Positions 14,071 through 14,873 of a stretch of DNA of 14,873 nt are shown one piece after another. A program made the position numbers and the translations under genes. The stretch's first letter is position 1; each line of letters starts with the position of its first letter. This DNA comes from Rhodospirillaceae bacterium (GTDB lineage Bacteria > Pseudomonadota > Alphaproteobacteria > UBA8366 > GCA-2717185): contig PBDC01000010.1 of NCBI GenBank assembly GCA_002717185.1, positions 9,473 to 24,345 of the forward strand. The letters are read 5' to 3'. The notes under the pieces were generated by a model. It did not search any database and was not told the origin of the DNA. It saw only the letters and a program-made list of their open reading frames with translations.

Positions 14071-14873
14071 ATGCAAGGGAAAGCAGACGCTGTAACGAAA
14101 GCTGAAGAATATTACGACAGCACGCCAGCGGTTGAGTTTTACAGAAATGTGTGGGGTGGGGAAGACATTCATATTGGCCTCTATCGTGCGGATGACGAGG
14201 ATATTGGTGAGGCAAGCAAGCGAACTATCATCAATATGGCGCAACGTCTTTCCCCTTTGGGACCTGACACGAAGGTGATTGATTTAGGAGCCGGTTTCGG
14301 CGGAACGGCTCGGTTTCTCGCCTCGAACTTCGGTTGTCATGTCACATGCGTAAACGTTAGCGAAAGACAGAATTCGATAAATAGAAAGCTGAATAAGGAT
14401 GCCAACCTTACCAATTGTATCGATGTCATCCATTGCAGCTTTGAAGACGTGCCCTTGGCAGACCAAAACTACGATGTTGCATGGTCACAGGATGCGATAC
14501 TGCATAGCGCCAATCGAGGGACTGTTCTAAATGAGGTCCATAGACTTCTAAAAGCTGAGGGCGAATTTATCTTCACTGATCCGATGCAGAGCGAAGATTG
14601 TCCGCCTAACGTCTTGCAACCAATCCTCGACCGCATTCAACTGGAGACGCTGGGCTCTGTAAAATTTTATCAAAATAATCTGGGAAAGCGCGGATTTGTT
14701 GAAATTGATACAATCGAACGTGTCCATGATATGCGTACCCACTATGCCCGAGTAGGTGAGGAACTTCGGGAAAACTACGACGAAATTTGTGAGCTCTCTG
14801 GGCCTGATTATGTGGAAAACATGATCGAGGGCCTGGACCGCTGGGTGGAAGGCGCAGACAAAGGGTATTTGGC
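14071..14873 (+). CDS. Sarcosine/dimethylglycine N-methyltransferase-like protein (partial, C-terminus beyond window)
   Basis: I translated this by hand; 267 codons are open to the window edge. The N-terminal segment (YYDS, then FYRNVWGGEDIHIGLY at about residues 23-38) is typical of sarcosine/dimethylglycine methyltransferases. The SAM motif DLGAGFGG is at residues 71-78, followed by a class I methyltransferase core with WSQDAILHS and a LLKAEGEFIFTDPM strand. Relatives are about 280 residues, so only the last few are missing. The reaction methylates sarcosine and dimethylglycine to glycine betaine, an osmoprotectant, using SAM. GGGAG (14056-14060) precedes the ATG by 10 bases. The glycine-methylating partner gene would be expected to the right. 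Substrate assignment is from family likeness only. Confidence 0.83.
   Translation, partial: MQGKADAVTKAEEYYDSTPAVEFYRNVWGGEDIHIGLYRADDEDIGEASKRTIINMAQRLSPLGPDTKVIDLGAGFGGTARFLASNFGCHVTCVNVSERQNSINRKLNKDANLTNCIDVIHCSFEDVPLADQNYDVAWSQDAILHSANRGTVLNEVHRLLKAEGEFIFTDPMQSEDCPPNVLQPILDRIQLETLGSVKFYQNNLGKRGFVEIDTIERVHDMRTHYARVGEELRENYDEICELSGPDYVENMIEGLDRWVEGADKGYL

Noticed and set aside
14071..14873. Minus-strand open frames of 60-93 codons across the right end.
   Set aside because: They are antisense to the methyltransferase gene, which has clear SAM-binding and family motifs.
1..14873. CRISPR arrays, tRNA or rRNA genes, insertion sequences.
   Set aside because: I saw no regularly spaced repeats, no tRNA cloverleaf, no rRNA motifs and no transposase or terminal inverted repeats.

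Overview
This window comes from an alphaproteobacterium, probably of the Sphingomonadales. That guess rests on three things: two Zur boxes of the alphaproteobacterial type, the gene content of the zinc operon, and protein similarity as I remember it. No rRNA or other taxonomic marker is present. All genes from position 1 to 10650 lie on the minus strand and all genes from 10889 to the end on the plus strand, so the major divergent promoter region is 10651-10888.

Zinc-uptake block (4125-10764). A Zur-type Fur-family repressor gene heads a minus-strand operon: zur, two unlisted 43-codon ORFs, the ABC ATPase znuC, the permease znuB and the His-rich binding protein znuA. The first five genes are chained by four consecutive 4-base ATGA stop/start overlaps. 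A second minus-strand operon follows: an outer-membrane barrel protein with a His-rich motif, a second zinc-type binding protein and a second permease, but no ATPase. It ends in a probable terminator near 4049-4078. Each operon is preceded by a Zur-box-like palindrome overlapping a plausible -10 element, and the two 17-bp cores differ at one base. The simplest model is a Zur regulon that carries zinc across the outer membrane (barrel), periplasm (two binding proteins) and inner membrane (two permeases that may share one ATPase).

Plus-strand block beside zur (10889-13516): hydroxyacylglutathione hydrolase (gloB), an iron-type alcohol dehydrogenase and a DUF1826 protein, apparently one operon. 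From what I recall, DUF1826 genes often occur near Zur/COG0523 zinc-homeostasis genes, so this operon may also respond to zinc.

Minus-strand block on the left. At 3660-2206 are a dimeric alpha/beta-barrel (EthD-like) protein and a short-chain dehydrogenase that lacks the usual catalytic tyrosine. At 1895-1 is the conserved trio DUF350 membrane protein, DUF1190 (YgiB-like) lipoprotein and glutathionylspermidine-synthase-family ATP-grasp protein, the last cut by the window edge.

Right end: after a 554-bp gap rich in inverted repeats comes a sarcosine/dimethylglycine N-methyltransferase-like gene (glycine betaine synthesis), cut by the window end. The gap may hold a structured leader RNA. The most novel items are the two overlapping micro-ORFs between zur and znuC, the ATPase-less second zinc operon, and the possible leader RNA.
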